Assembly (NCBI GenBank): GCA_011947345.1
Contig: JAAVTG010000044.1
Span: 349,295-413,294, forward strand
Source of the DNA: Phytophthora quininea
Lineage: Eukaryota > Oomycota > Peronosporomycetes > Peronosporales > Peronosporaceae
DNA: 64,000 bases
Direction: 5' to 3'
Shown: in pieces, positions 21,069-30,869 of the stretch
Position numbering within the stretch: the stretch's first letter is position 1
Layout of the letters: each line of letters starts with the position of its first letter
Position numbers and translations under genes: made by a program
The notes under the pieces: generated by a model
The model's input: the letters and a program-made list of their open reading frames with translations, nothing else
What the model was told of the DNA's origin: nothing
Databases searched by the model: none

Positions 21069-22355
21069 TCAAATTGCCTGCTATGCTGCCACGTCAAGGG
21101 TGGCAAGATAATACCAAGACCGTGGGGCGAGATTTACCGCTCGAGTGAACGTAATGACGCGCTGCACATGGATTATCTATCCATTGGAGACTGCAATGGT
21201 ACTAGCAACTATCTACTCGTCTTGAAAGACGATTTCTCGCACTTCTGTGAACTGATCGAGTGTTCAACACCGGATGCCTCTACAGCAGCCAAAGCAATTC
21301 TTGAATGGAGCATGAGGTATGGAATGCCTCAACTACTTATCAGCGACTCCGCGACACACTTCAAGAACCAACTACTGGATGAGCTCTGCAACAAAACACA
21401 ACTGAAGCAAACCTTCACAGTCGCTTACTGCCCGTGGATCAATGGGAGTATTGAACGACTGAATAGGGACATTTTGCAGGTTCTCCGAGTGATGCTTCTG
21501 GAATTCAAGTTACCGCAAGACAAATGGGCGGTGCTGTTGCCCTTGATTGAGTCCAATCTCAACCATAGCCCCGTCGCATCACTTGCCAACCATGCACCAG
21601 CCGAAGTATTCCTCGGCGTTAAAGCAACAAACCCGCTGAACAAGATTGTTGCCAGCGAAGGTGCCAGCAGCAGCAATGTTCTCACCACTGCACCACTCAG
21701 CATCGACATTGCCAAATCAGTGGAACTACTACGCAGCTCAATTTCCTCGATGCATCACACCATTGCCAACGCAAAAGCCCAGCAGACGGAACGCAACAAA
21801 GCCCATCAACGTGGAGTGCAACCAGTGAATTTTCACGTCGGTGACTACGTGCTATGGTCACGTGTCGACTCTAAGCTACCTCGCAACAAACTCTCAGTGA
21901 CATGGATCGGCCCTTACAAAGTGATCGATGCTAAGGCCAATTCCTTCCTAATCGAACACCTTATCAACGGAAAAGCACGTGAAGCACACCCACCACGTCT
22001 CAAACTCTACGCAGACAGCAGCTTTGAGGTGAGTGAAGAGATACTCGAGCATACCGCCAACCAGGATATTTACCTGACTGTTCAAGAATTCAAAGAACAC
22101 CGACGCAGCGCAACGCACACTTTCGAGCTACTCGTGAGCTGGGAAGGGCTCGAGGATATCGAGGACTCGTGGGAGCCGGTACGGACCATGCACGAAGACG
22201 TTCCCACAAAACTACTTGACTACATCAGCAAAGTGCAAGATGCCGACCTCACTCGCTTCGTGTCGAACATCAAGACGCACCGTGACAAACAAGCCCGTAA
22301 CACTGCTTCCAGCACAAAGCCAGCAAAGAAGCAACGCAACAAGCACAAGAACTAA
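21069..22355 (+). pseudogene. pol: Integrase core and chromodomain of first gypsy element
   Basis: In the same frame as the segment before the TGA. It starts with the Cys pair (CLLCCHVKGG), then the DDE core (MDYLSIGDCNG; LLISDSATHFKN; NGSIERLNRDI), a GPY-like module (NKLSVTWIGPYKVI) and a C-terminal chromodomain (FELLVSWEGLEDIEDSWEPV near 22125), which in chromoviruses directs integration to particular chromatin. Catalytic Asp, Asp and Glu are all present, so this half looks less damaged than the RT. A basic tail ends at 22355, about 50 bp before the 3' LTR. Confidence 0.88.
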
Positions 22356-22406
22356 CTCAGCCATCGGACACACCTACGACGACGGATAAGTCTGCTTGGA
22401 GGGCGG

Positions 22407-22650
22407 TGTAGTGATACTCCAGCAAGTACCAGCAGACATATCCAAGCAAGCAACAACAAGCAACGGACCGTGAGATCGTACAGATCTCACGAAGGCACAC
22501 TACATATCCAAAGAAGCGCAGCTAGGCGAAACTAACAGAAACCAACAGAAACCAACGCTTAAGCAGCAAAGGCTGCGCTCAATACAGATTTCGATTTACC
22601 AGCAAGCGCCCAAGTCGACTTCTCAAGCTGCAAGGTCTAAAGCCACTACA
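22407..22650 (+). repeat. 3' LTR of first gypsy element
   Basis: 244 bp copy of the 5' LTR. It is followed by TAAGT, the right half of the target duplication. Confidence 0.92.
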
Positions 22651-22818
22651 TAAGTGTTGTCATTCGTCTGGGGATCTTCCTCGATGAAAAAGTCAATACT
22701 GGATCATGCGCCAAGCCACCGACGTTACATCAAAATAGTGCAATTGAGTTTACAACAACCTTGCTAGGGAGAAAAGCTTTATTGTCCCGCGATATTCGTG
22801 ACCAGCTGGATTACTCTG

Positions 22819-23080
22819 GATTGCTTTGCGAGGCCTTGAACCGAGCATTTTCAACAAAATCATCGTGAGATAGGAAAGCTATGATGCGAATTGGAGATGT
22901 GATAATGACGGTAAGTGAAGAAAACGTAAACACTTTTTGGTTGCACTCACAAGAACACGCAGCTGTGGGTAGATTGATCACCGCTCTAATATGCCAGCTG
23001 CGCGTTTGATTCTTTGTTGTGTCTTCGCTTTCGTCTTCGCATCCCATGATTCCCACCACTCGTAGACAATTTGTTCCGTA
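22819..23080 (-). pseudogene. Fragment of an unidentified gene at the right-arm boundary
   Basis: The minus strand from about 23080 reads a protein-like stretch (IYEATEQIVYEWWESW, then AKTKAKTQQRIKRAAGILE), followed by a GT...AG interval of about 115 bp and a second stretch ending in DFVENARFKASQSNPE and a stop at about 22819. Composition and splice-like borders suggest a real gene whose 5' part was lost where the inverted arm begins. I do not recognise the family, and the phase across the interval is not clean. Confidence 0.35.
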
Positions 23081-23186
23081 GCTTCGTAAATGCAGGCTGG
23101 TGGATTGCATCGAGTCGACCATTGTTTATTCTCACATCTTCCTTCGCCCACTCAAGTCTCCCACCACCAATTGATCAAGAAGAAGA

Positions 23187-23607
23187 ATGCGTCTGCAATA
23201 TCTACTGCTGGCAGTTGTTGCTCTTGCAACCTGTGGAACCATCACGGCGGCGGATACCAAGGCCGAGCACTCGACAGTTGTGGATCAGACTCATCCCACC
23301 AGCGAAGGCGGGGTTGAAAGAGATTCCTCCGAAGCGCCAAGACCCTCGACGACGACGACGACGACGAAGATTTACTTGATCTGGAAGAGAGGGAGGCCTC
23401 ACCACAGCCCAGGTGGAGAAAATGTTGGTGGAGATCGACCATGGAGTGTCCAAGACGAAATATTTCAGGTACTACGAGAGCATCGACGCGAAGCCCGACA
23501 CCCTCTACGTATCGTGGGGCTTCTCGCTCAATGGTGTGAACCGTAACAACCCCAGGTACAAGTTCTGGGAGAAGTACCGCGACTGGTTCTACAAGAAGCA
23601 CCAGTGA
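23187..23607 (+). pseudogene. RxLR effector, right arm copy, two one-base frame breaks
   Basis: The same signal peptide as the left copy starts at ATG 23187. Frame is lost at the A run 23317-23319 (three A here, four in the left arm), just before the KRFLR motif, and again at the G run 23391-23393 (three G here, four in the left arm), just after the acidic LEER motif. The C-terminal domain (23413-23604) is otherwise the same. Both differences are one-base losses in homopolymers, the error type seen all over the window, so this could be an intact gene in the real genome. Function is expected to be a secreted, host-acting effector; the target is unknown. Confidence 0.75.
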
Positions 23608-24001
23608 AGTAGGAGACGCAGTAAAGCCATCGCATTTTGCACTCTTATGACAATAAAACATTTGGCACCGAACTTGGAATCGTTAACGTACAACTCGCCA
23701 CATCTGGACCCTTCGCCTCGCGCCAAATCTACGACCTGATGGTGTGAATCTCACTACAGTGACATTTCCAAACTGCAGCTGTTTTAGCGTTTGTGTTCTT
23801 TTTCAGCCATCAACACTTGTCCATAACTTTTACTTGACACCGATCCCAGGCAGTCTATGCATAGCCCAAAAGCTCAAATACATCCCATTGCGTCACCGTA
23901 CGGGGTACTGCGAAGCCGAAGAATGTTGGCAGGACGGACAAGACGGGCACAGCATTGTGAGTTCACAACTTTGCAAATTACTATAAACGCAAACCAAGGG
24001 C
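23608..24001. other. Non-coding segment inside right arm
   Basis: Inverse copy of 10881-11291. It begins with the effector 3' flank (AATAAAACATT near 23652 is a possible polyadenylation signal). No gene is supported. Confidence 0.45.
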
Positions 24002-24675
24002 TTAGCGTTGACGCACAATTACCGGTATAGGACGTGGTGGGTAGTTCGGCGTCGATTCATCATGACCAGTGGACGAGAAAGGATAAAAAGCTTCATATCC
24101 CCACACTTGCTCCAGATTAGAGTCATCAGAGCGCTGCGAGTGCAAATAGAGCACCACATTGAAATGTTCATCGTGAGCGGCTTGACCGACGCCCTGTACG
24201 ATGCCAACCTTCGGGCAATTTGGGACTAGCATTTACAGCAGCCTTCTCCATTGTCGGCGTTTTGCATGTCGACACTTTGTTCAAATGCAACCACTGTACC
24301 ATGTCCAAATGACCATTGGCAGCCGCTTTGTTCATCGCCCATTGCGAGCAGCCCTCCGACCGATTTTCGTGCAACCATTTGACGATATTAAGGCGTCCTT
24401 GCTCCGCAGCTGCATCCATTGCTTCGCGTGTGCATCTAACGTTCGCGTGAGTTTGCATCCACAGCATTGCTGCCAGATTTCCGTTGGCAGTGGCAATGTC
24501 CATATTAATTCCCGTGAAACAATTTGGCTGATTCTGTTGTAGCCACTTGAGAAACTCGACATGTTTGCTAGATGAACTGGCATCAAGTGGCTGACGTGCT
24601 CTCATCTCTAAGAGCTAATCTTCGTATGTTTGAGTATCCTGATCAGGAAACAGCATTCGTCGCTCGGGCTGTAGT
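24002..24675 (-). pseudogene. Ankyrin-family C-terminal fragment (right arm copy)
   Basis: Inverted twin of 10205-10880, with the same ankyrin units, the same frame change and the same tail. It lies back to back with the ankyrin start at 24739. One substitution makes the left GHEV motif GYEA here. Confidence 0.7.
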
Positions 24676-24738
24676 AAAAGTCCTCGTAGCCACAGAGAAT
24701 TCAGCCTGGAGCAACCTTCGCATAACACGCATGTCAAA

Positions 24739-25527
24739 ATGGAATGTGTCACGAAGGTTGACATAATTGAACTTTCCCAAAAGGAGCTCTTGCAGCTCTC
24801 CGTCGTCCTCTCCGTCCTACGTAACAAGCTCCGGACCCACGATGCCCCAGAAGACGTGGCCTTCGTCATCTCCGACATTCTTATCGAAGACATGACCCTC
24901 TCTCGAGCCTGTGAACTAACCTCTGTGGACTCCACAGCTCTATTGGATTTGGTGTGGCTATGAAGCTCTCGAGATGGCATTCCCCGTAGAAATGAGGGTT
25001 TTCTAGATCAATAGTGGCAATCCATCGGAATACTCTGGACGTGGTGCTGTTGTTGTTGGCCAAACGCTGCAAGATTTCTGAAGACGTCGTGGAGGAAGCT
25101 GCAAAAGGAGGACATCAATGTCTGCTGCAATTTTTAGAGAAGAACGCAACCGCCGGAGGCATTGAATGGGGTTGCTCAAGCGCTCATATTGCTGTTGATC
25201 ATGAGCACTGGGATCTTGCGCGCTGGTTACCCAAGAGAGCGTGTACCTCGTGGCAAAACAAGAACTTGTGGGCTGTGCATTATACCATTAAACGGAATGA
25301 CTTGGAGCAGCCAAGCGGTTGTGTGCAAGGTATTTCTCGCAGTTCTTTTGGTCAGGTTACGCTCGAGAGCTATTTGGATTCGTCGTGCTCCAAGACCAAA
25401 TGACGACCCTGTAGAGATCGGTTGGCATTTAGTCGATGAGGGAGCACCTAGAGATCACGCACACGTCATTTTAGAGAACTTGCAGATGGATCGCGTATCG
25501 GAGATCTGGAATTTGTGCTATGGTTGA
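24739..25527 (+). pseudogene. Ankyrin-family gene copy 7, broken
   Basis: ATG 24739 begins the same N-terminal module as copy 4 (MECVTKVDIIELSQKELLQL). A TGA at 24961-24963 and a deletion follow at the end of the arm. Ankyrin-like sequence resumes at about 25014-25250 (RNTLDVVLLLL; DVVEEAAKGGHQCLLQFLEKN; HWDLARWLPKRA) and decays out by about 25527. Clearly a dead copy. Confidence 0.7.
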
Positions 25528-25993
25528 CCACGAATTACGTGGGTGTCAACGATCACTAGGGGCAAACTAGCCCGAGGGAGTACTGGTAGACTAACATCTA
25601 AACAACTCACTTCGCAATTTGAATTAGCGCGCAAATGTCATACAAAGCAGCCGAGGAAAGATGCCTCATACGGATGAACCAGCGCATCCGATTATCAAAC
25701 AGTTGCGTCGCAGCTTTCGTTAAAGGAAGAAACGCTATCTCGCGATGAGTTCGATGGCAAACCGTACATTTGTTGGCAAACTATGGAAATGCGAAGTAAT
25801 ACAAAGTAAACCAACGGCCGTATTCATCGCACTTTCTCGGATCGAATGGGACTCTAACTTGGGCAGAGCTCAAGTTGCTTACCGGCCATACATTTGTATT
25901 TGCGTCGGAGAAAGCAAAAGCAAGCCAAAAGTGTGAACGAAGTAGTCCAGCCAGAGATCACTATGTCGTCTTGCGGCTAACTACTCTGCACCA
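25528..25993. other. Intergenic region
   Basis: No gene is supported. A short stretch near 25888-25930 resembles one near 26754-26800 (both contain a CATTTGxATTTGCxTCGG core followed by an AAGCAAAAG-like run), which may be a small duplicated promoter or repeat piece. Confidence 0.35.
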
Positions 25994-26381
25994 CTAATCA
26001 AACCTCTGCCATCCCGGGTCTATTAGGTCGTAGAGCTTGGTGCCCTTCGAGTCGACGCACGAAGGTTTGACGCCCATTCTAGCAGGGATCGAGTCCTGGT
26101 CCTCGCCCTGCTTGATGGCGTTGTCGATTTCGAAATCTTTCCAAAGCTCCTTCATTTTCGCCTTGTCGGCTTTAACCTTGGCCTGCAGATTCATCTTCAA
26201 GTTTTTGGCGCTCACCTTGTTTGCTTGGTATTTACCCTCCGCATTGATCTTCAGACGTTTCAAAAGTCGGTGACTCTCCTCTCTTCCGTGTCACGCGAAT
26301 TGATCGCTGCTCGGCATTCTCGGCAAAAGCGGAAGCAAAGAGCACGACCAGAAGAAGAATCAAGTAATAGGGTCCACGTAT
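25994..26381 (-). pseudogene. Secreted RxLR-like protein remnant, start codon lost
   Basis: Reading from about 26381 there is a strong signal-peptide-like segment (RGPYYLILLLVVLFASAFA), but the codon where Met is expected is ATA. It is followed by a QRSIRVTRKRG segment resembling a degenerate RxLR region. The frame then changes between about 26310 and 26263 and a lysine-rich helical domain follows (KYQANKVSAKNLKMNLQAKV, then KMKELWKDFEIDNAI) ending in DLIDPGWQRFD at 25994. Effector-like by architecture only. Start loss plus frame change suggests a pseudogene, although another start or an upstream exon cannot be excluded. Confidence 0.55.
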
Positions 26382-26933
26382 GACTGGAGTCGATAAACTG
26401 GTGTGCGCTCTTTCGGAGAGCGAGAAAAAACATCGAAGTGTTTGTTGCGCATTGCAGCTTAGAGATCGGTTCTGGTCAACCCTTAAATGCGTTTACTGCA
26501 TTGCCAAATATATTGTCGCTTACATTTTACGCTGACGATATCTAGCGCAATCTTGTTCAACACGTTGCTGAAGCAGTAAACGGTCTCTCGTTGGTTGCAA
26601 CGAAATCACTCGCCGATGGACGCTTCACGCGGACGTCGTAAAATTGCATGGCATTATTCGCGTAGATAATGCTTCGTTAAGCAAGAAACGTTGTATGCCA
26701 CGATCAAGTGAGACTCTAAAAAGTAGGGCATCTCAAGTCGTTTACTGGGCAGCACATTTGAATTTGCATCGGTCGGAAGGAAAACAAAAGGCAAGTTGAA
26801 GTGGACTGCATTCTCGCTGCTGATTGGTCAACATGTTTTACCTTGCCTTCACTATGCAATCCATTATTCGGGGTGCGATGTGTGGGGCTGTAAATTGGCT
26901 CTGTTGTGAACTTGCCGTCTCCTCCGTTTGGCA
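26382..26933. other. Intergenic region
   Basis: About 550 bases with no supported gene. It is AT-rich and likely contains the promoters of the divergent neighbours. A CCATTATTCGGGG segment and other short words show no repeat structure. Confidence 0.4.
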
Positions 26934-27668
26934 ATGGTGCTGCGTGTGTTCTGGAACATCGGCGCTGGCTTCGTGCATCGACTGCTCCGCAAGCCGTCTG
27001 CATCCAAAGGTCTAATGGGGTGACCTCTCCCTCCGTATGGAGAGGCAGAACGGGACTGCTCGACTGCGACGTGAATCTGCACCTCAACAACTCCTCGTAC
27101 CTCTACAGCATGGAGCTTGCCCGCTGGCACTTTACTGCGTGCGTGTGCAATAGCAATCGCTCGTAGATGAACTTCAGACTGACTGCGTAATATGTTGATG
27201 GGTTCCCAGTGCTAATGGCGTTCTCTGGACGACGCTCAAGAACCGCCGGATGATGATCGTCGCCTCGCAGGCGATCCGCTATCGTCATGCGATTCCTCCA
27301 TTCCATGCGTACGAGATCCGTACGCAGGTGGTGCACTGGGACGACTCGTGGATCTATCTGTTGCACCAGTTCCAAGACCCCGTTACTGGCAAGCAGTATG
27401 CCGAGGGACTGGTGCGAGCCGCCATGATGCAGGGTCGCAATCGAGTCTCGGGCCACACCGTTCTCTCGGAAGTGTGTCACGGCGAATTGCCGCAGCCTCC
27501 AAAGGAGATCCCCGACACGATCAAGGGCTTTTGGAATGGGACGAAGCCTGCACGTCCAGCATGGAGAGCTCGAAACAGCGAGCCGAAGCGGAATTGAAAG
27601 CCAATCCTCCCCGCCGAAACCCGAGAAGCTTTGGGAGCGAATTTGGGCCGAGATGCAAAAGTCCATGA
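26934..27668 (+). CDS. THEM6-like hotdog thioesterase, first tandem copy, two frame breaks
   Basis: ATG 26934 (MVLRVFWNIGAGFVHRLLRK) matches the start of the neighbour at 27819. One base is missing near 27010-27025. The hotdog signature LLDCDVNLHLNNSSYLYSMELARW follows. An intron of 71 bp (27139-27209, GT-AG) sits at exactly the position of the neighbour's intron. Exon 2 continues (IVASQAIRYRHAIPPFHAYEIR, then YLLHQFQDPVTGKQYAEGL), and one more base is missing near 27533, after which the frame ends about 27668. Only one-base losses disable it, so it may be functional. The 4HBT/THEM6 family acts on acyl-CoA-like thioesters; the actual substrate is unknown. Confidence 0.7.
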
Positions 27669-27818
27669 ACCGGTCGTAGGTCTCGTACATCCATCCACCA
27701 GGAAGTAGTAGTAAACTGATCTTGCTGCTCAACACGTTGGAGGTCGTCGGCTCTTTTTTGACGTGAATTCTGACGAGTTTCGTCGTCTCCAGCATGCACT
27801 GCTAGTCTTGCGTCTGCC

Positions 27819-28557
27819 ATGGTGGTGCGCATCGCGTGGAATATTGGCGCTGGGCTGCTTCATCGAGCGGTCAACAAGAGCGGCATCCGTCCTGGCCTGG
27901 GGCTGCAGCACCCTTCAATATGGCGCGCGCGACCGGGCTTCCTGGACTGCGACATCAACCTGCATCTCAACAACGCCTCGTACCTGTCCAACATGGAGCT
28001 CGCTCGCTGGCACTTTTGCGCGTAACACCCGCTCTGGTATCTGCACCTGGCTTCAGTTCCTCCTCACAACTCAGTCGAACTGCTTGTTGTTGCTTCTCTG
28101 CAGTGTAACGGGCATCCTGGGCAACGTGTGGCGCCACCGTCGATCGCTGGTGGTGGCTTCGCAAGCGGTGCGCTATCGACACCCGATCCGGCCCCTGCAG
28201 CCGTACGAGATCCGCTCGCAGCTGGTCTTCGCCGACGACGACGGCGTTTACTTGCTGCATCGCTTCCAGTGCCCCACGACGGGCAAACTCTACGCCGAAG
28301 GACTGTGTCGCGCCTCGTACCGTCGAAATGACGACGCCAACACCTCAGTCACTAAAGTGTTGAACGAAGTGTTCGGCGAGGAGATCGAGATGGCTGACGA
28401 GATGCCCGACATGGTCAAGGAATTGATGGAATGGGATGCAGCCGCTCCCGTCGTCATCGAGACGCCGGCTGAAGCTGTTCGTCGAGAGAAGGAGACTGTC
28501 ATGTCGTCGGACTCGTGGAGAAGCGCGGCCTCCGAGACTTGGAACTTGCCGTTGTAG
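27819..28557 (+). CDS. THEM6-like hotdog thioesterase, second tandem copy, intact
   Basis: Two exons, 27819-28021 and 28104-28557, joined across an 82-bp GT-AG intron, encode 218 residues without interruption. Exon 1 contains RPGFLDCDINLHLNNASYL, where D-x-D-x-N-x-H-x-N-N is typical of the THEM6 branch of the 4-hydroxybenzoyl-CoA thioesterase superfamily. Exon 2 has the conserved VASQAVRYRHPIRPLQPYEI core strand region and a Glu-rich C-terminus. No signal peptide is convincing. It lies 150 bp after the first copy in the same orientation, so this is a recent tandem duplication that kept the intron. Confidence 0.83.
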
Positions 28558-28986
28558 TGCTCTCGAGCCTCATCACGTGCCTCACCGCATGGGGAAGGCT
28601 CCCCATCCTAAAACCCACACAACCCAACAATCCAGAAGCTTCCAAATGGAGGAAAAACAAAATAGTACTTTACTTATTCTCCACGTGTTGAATCGTGACC
28701 TGCTCGCTGCAGCGTGCACTACGCTGCGAGCGCTTGTTGGGGGTGGCGAGGCGGAGAGACCTCGCCGGGGCTATTAAACTACGAGGGGACGGCGCACGGA
28801 TGTTGGCAGCAGTCGGCAGCTCGAAGGAGGTGAGTCTAGAACACCCCCACAAAGACGCCTCGTCCCGGAAACTGGTCTATCTCGAGGATAGCAAAAGGGG
28901 AACGTTTCAAGTTCTCGAAAATGGACGCAAAATGGGTACCAAATACCCGTTTGCAGTCACTCCAGAGCGGCCTTCACTTTCGCCGT
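28558..28986. other. Convergent intergenic region
   Basis: Lies between the 3' ends of the thioesterase gene (+) and the AN1 gene (-), so it should hold both terminators. No gene is supported. Confidence 0.45.
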
Positions 28987-29621
28987 CTAGTTGATCCGCG
29001 CCACCTTCCGCGGGACGACGAGCGGGTTCTCGGCCTCCAGCTTGCGCTTCCCGGCCGTCTTAAAGTTGAACTGGCAGTGGTGCTCCTCGGCGTAGCGGTG
29101 CTTGTTGCAGAACGTGTAGTCGCAGCGGCACGTGACGGCCGTGAGCCCCACCTTCACCTTGCACTCCCAGCAACGCCGGCGGTTCTTCTGCACGGCGCGC
29201 TTCTGTGTCTCGGGCACCGCGTTCTCTGTCTCGACCAGCGGCGTCTTCTTGGCTGTGGTCGCGGCCGGCGCTGCCAGCACCGTCGACTTGGAGCGCTTCA
29301 GACAGCTCTTGCGGAACGTCTGCAGCACCACGGGCGTCACGCACGCGTACGGCTGCTGCTTGGATGTGTCGGAGGCGCCGGGCACGTCCGCCACGCTGGA
29401 CGGCGAGCTCACTGCTGGGGTCTGCAGGCAGTCGGCGGGCGTGGGCGGCGCGGGCGCCACGACCGAGGCGGACGCCGCCGAGGTGGTCGGGAGGCCGAGG
29501 CCGCCGACACGCTGGCGTCCGCGGGCGATGAGGACGAGGGCGAGGTCTTGGTCACCATCTCGGCGGGGCTGTTGTCGGCGCGCGGGGCTTCGTTGAAAAT
29601 TGGGGACGTGCTGCGCGCCAT
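28987..29621 (-). CDS. AN1-type zinc-finger protein
   Basis: The C-terminal third carries an AN1 finger (RRRCWECKVKVGLTAVTC, then CDYTFCNKHRYAEEHHC) with the expected zinc ligands, followed by a basic tail (GKRKLEAENPLVV, KVARIN). AN1 proteins are often stress-associated and bind ubiquitin or ubiquitin-handling complexes. The N-terminus is a Ser/Ala/Pro-rich linker. Two starts are possible: ATG 29646 in the same frame as the finger, or ATG 29621 (MARSTSPIFNEAPRADN), whose composition is more natural but needs one missing base restored near 29495. I prefer the latter. No A20 finger is visible. Confidence 0.75.
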
Positions 29622-29649
29622 GGAGCGAAAGCGGAAATGAGGGCATTTT

Positions 29650-30839
29650 CGCCTTCTGCGACGGCTTTGGGGGAAGAAAAACCGCAGCGTCTGGGACAGG
29701 GGACGCCCAGCAAACAATCGCCAGCTTGTTTTGACTGGGCTGGAGTATACCGCGGCCGCCGCGGAGGTTTCACGGGATAGTTATTTGGAAAGCGGCCGGG
29801 CGGGGCGACATCCCTGGGATCCAACCGCGCCCAGACGTGGGTGCCCTCAGCTGCGAGCAGCAACAGGGGGACTGGCTTTGGTCGCGCGGCGGGTCGTCCC
29901 TCCCCCAAACAAGGTTTTAGCCTACTTTTGTGTGGTTGCACACCAACGGGGCCAACGTTCTCCCTCCCGCTCCATCCTCGCTGCTGTTGCCGTTTGTATG
30001 GGAAGGTCGATCTCGAAGAAGCAAGGCCGCCAGCTGGGCGCGCACAGGCTTTCTTTCGCAGAGCTGGCGGCTCGGCATGAAAAAGGGACCGACAGAGCGT
30101 CTTTTCAGGGCGTCGCGACCCCTTTCTCCGACGGCCTCGTCGAGCTTTGCGCAACAGTCGAGCGATCGAGCGAGCGAGCGAGGGGAGCTTGCTTCTTCCG
30201 TCGAAGACGGCTCGCCCTTCTCTGCAGTGGCAGCGCGGCGGCTTGAACGGGGCCGAGGCCCAGCTGGGCTGATTTTCCCCGCCGTTTTCCGCCTGAATTT
30301 ATTCTGACCGGGTGGTTGCTAGAGCTCTTGCTGGAATTGCGTACAGCATTACGACGACGACAAGGCCTGCTTCCCATCTGCGCCATCACTTTCTGGGCTT
30401 CCAGGCACGCGCTAGGGGTTGCCAAATTGTGTGAACACTGCACACAAAGTATCAGAAATGCACATGCACTTGCTCGTTGGCCAATGCTGTATTGACGATC
30501 GCTTGCTGTGTCTGTCGCCTCAAACTCGACGGAGAAAAGCGATGGAGGAACGAACGCGCAGTTTTTCCCCCTGAGTTTTTGTTCCCTCGAAACGATGAGA
30601 AGAAACTGAGTTGGAGCGAAATCACCGATCAAAGGTAGTGAGGTAGTGAACGCGTTGCTTCTGCGCTGCTCAGGCATACTCTCCACCAAGCTAGCGCTGC
30701 CGTCAAAGGAAACATGTCCATTTTTGTGTACCCGTGTACACAAAATACATCCGATCTCAAGTCGCCACCTTATTTGGTCCAATTCGAGCTTTGCCAGCGC
30801 GGACTCGATTCCGCGCGCGCAGTAGTCGGCGTCGCCTCG
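29650..30839. other. Divergent 1.2-kb promoter region, GC-rich
   Basis: Separates the AN1 gene (-) and the Ulp1-like gene (+). Several long open frames overlap on both strands, but they reflect high GC content and lack domains. I see no supported gene. Likely holds both promoters and leaders. Confidence 0.4.
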
Positions 30840-30869
30840 ATGCGGCTCGGGCTGGCGTCCTCGCCGCCC

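Larger units (their letters stand above)
17500..22650 (+). mobile_element. Ty3/gypsy LTR retrotransposon with chromodomain, decayed
   Basis: A complete insertion of 5151 bp. LTRs at 17500-17733 and 22407-22650 begin TGTAGTG and end CACTACA. The target duplication TAAGT lies at 17495-17499 and 22651-22655. A purine-rich tract (CTTGGAGGGCGG) ends directly at the 3' LTR. The order gag, protease, reverse transcriptase, RNase H, integrase, chromodomain places it with the chromoviruses. The LTRs differ by a 10-bp tandem gain and several substitutions, so it is older than the element at 56266. Multiple frame breaks disable pol. Confidence 0.93.
23088..24977. repeat. Right arm of large inverted duplication
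   Basis: Reverse complement of 9936-12800 without the LTR-like insertion. It contains the effector gene at 23187-23607, the 3' non-coding block, ankyrin fragment 24002-24675 and the first ~240 bp of ankyrin copy 7. Beyond 24977 the ankyrin gene continues but no longer matches the left arm closely. Arm identity looks above 97 percent by eye. Confidence 0.85.

Noticed and set aside
28987..29600. Plus-strand open frames opposite the AN1 gene
   Set aside because: They arise from high GC content; the minus strand has a clear zinc finger with correct ligands.
29552..30782. Long open frames on both strands between the AN1 and Ulp1-like genes
   Set aside because: GC-rich, Arg/Ser/Ala-biased, mutually overlapping, no domains and no plausible starts or introns.
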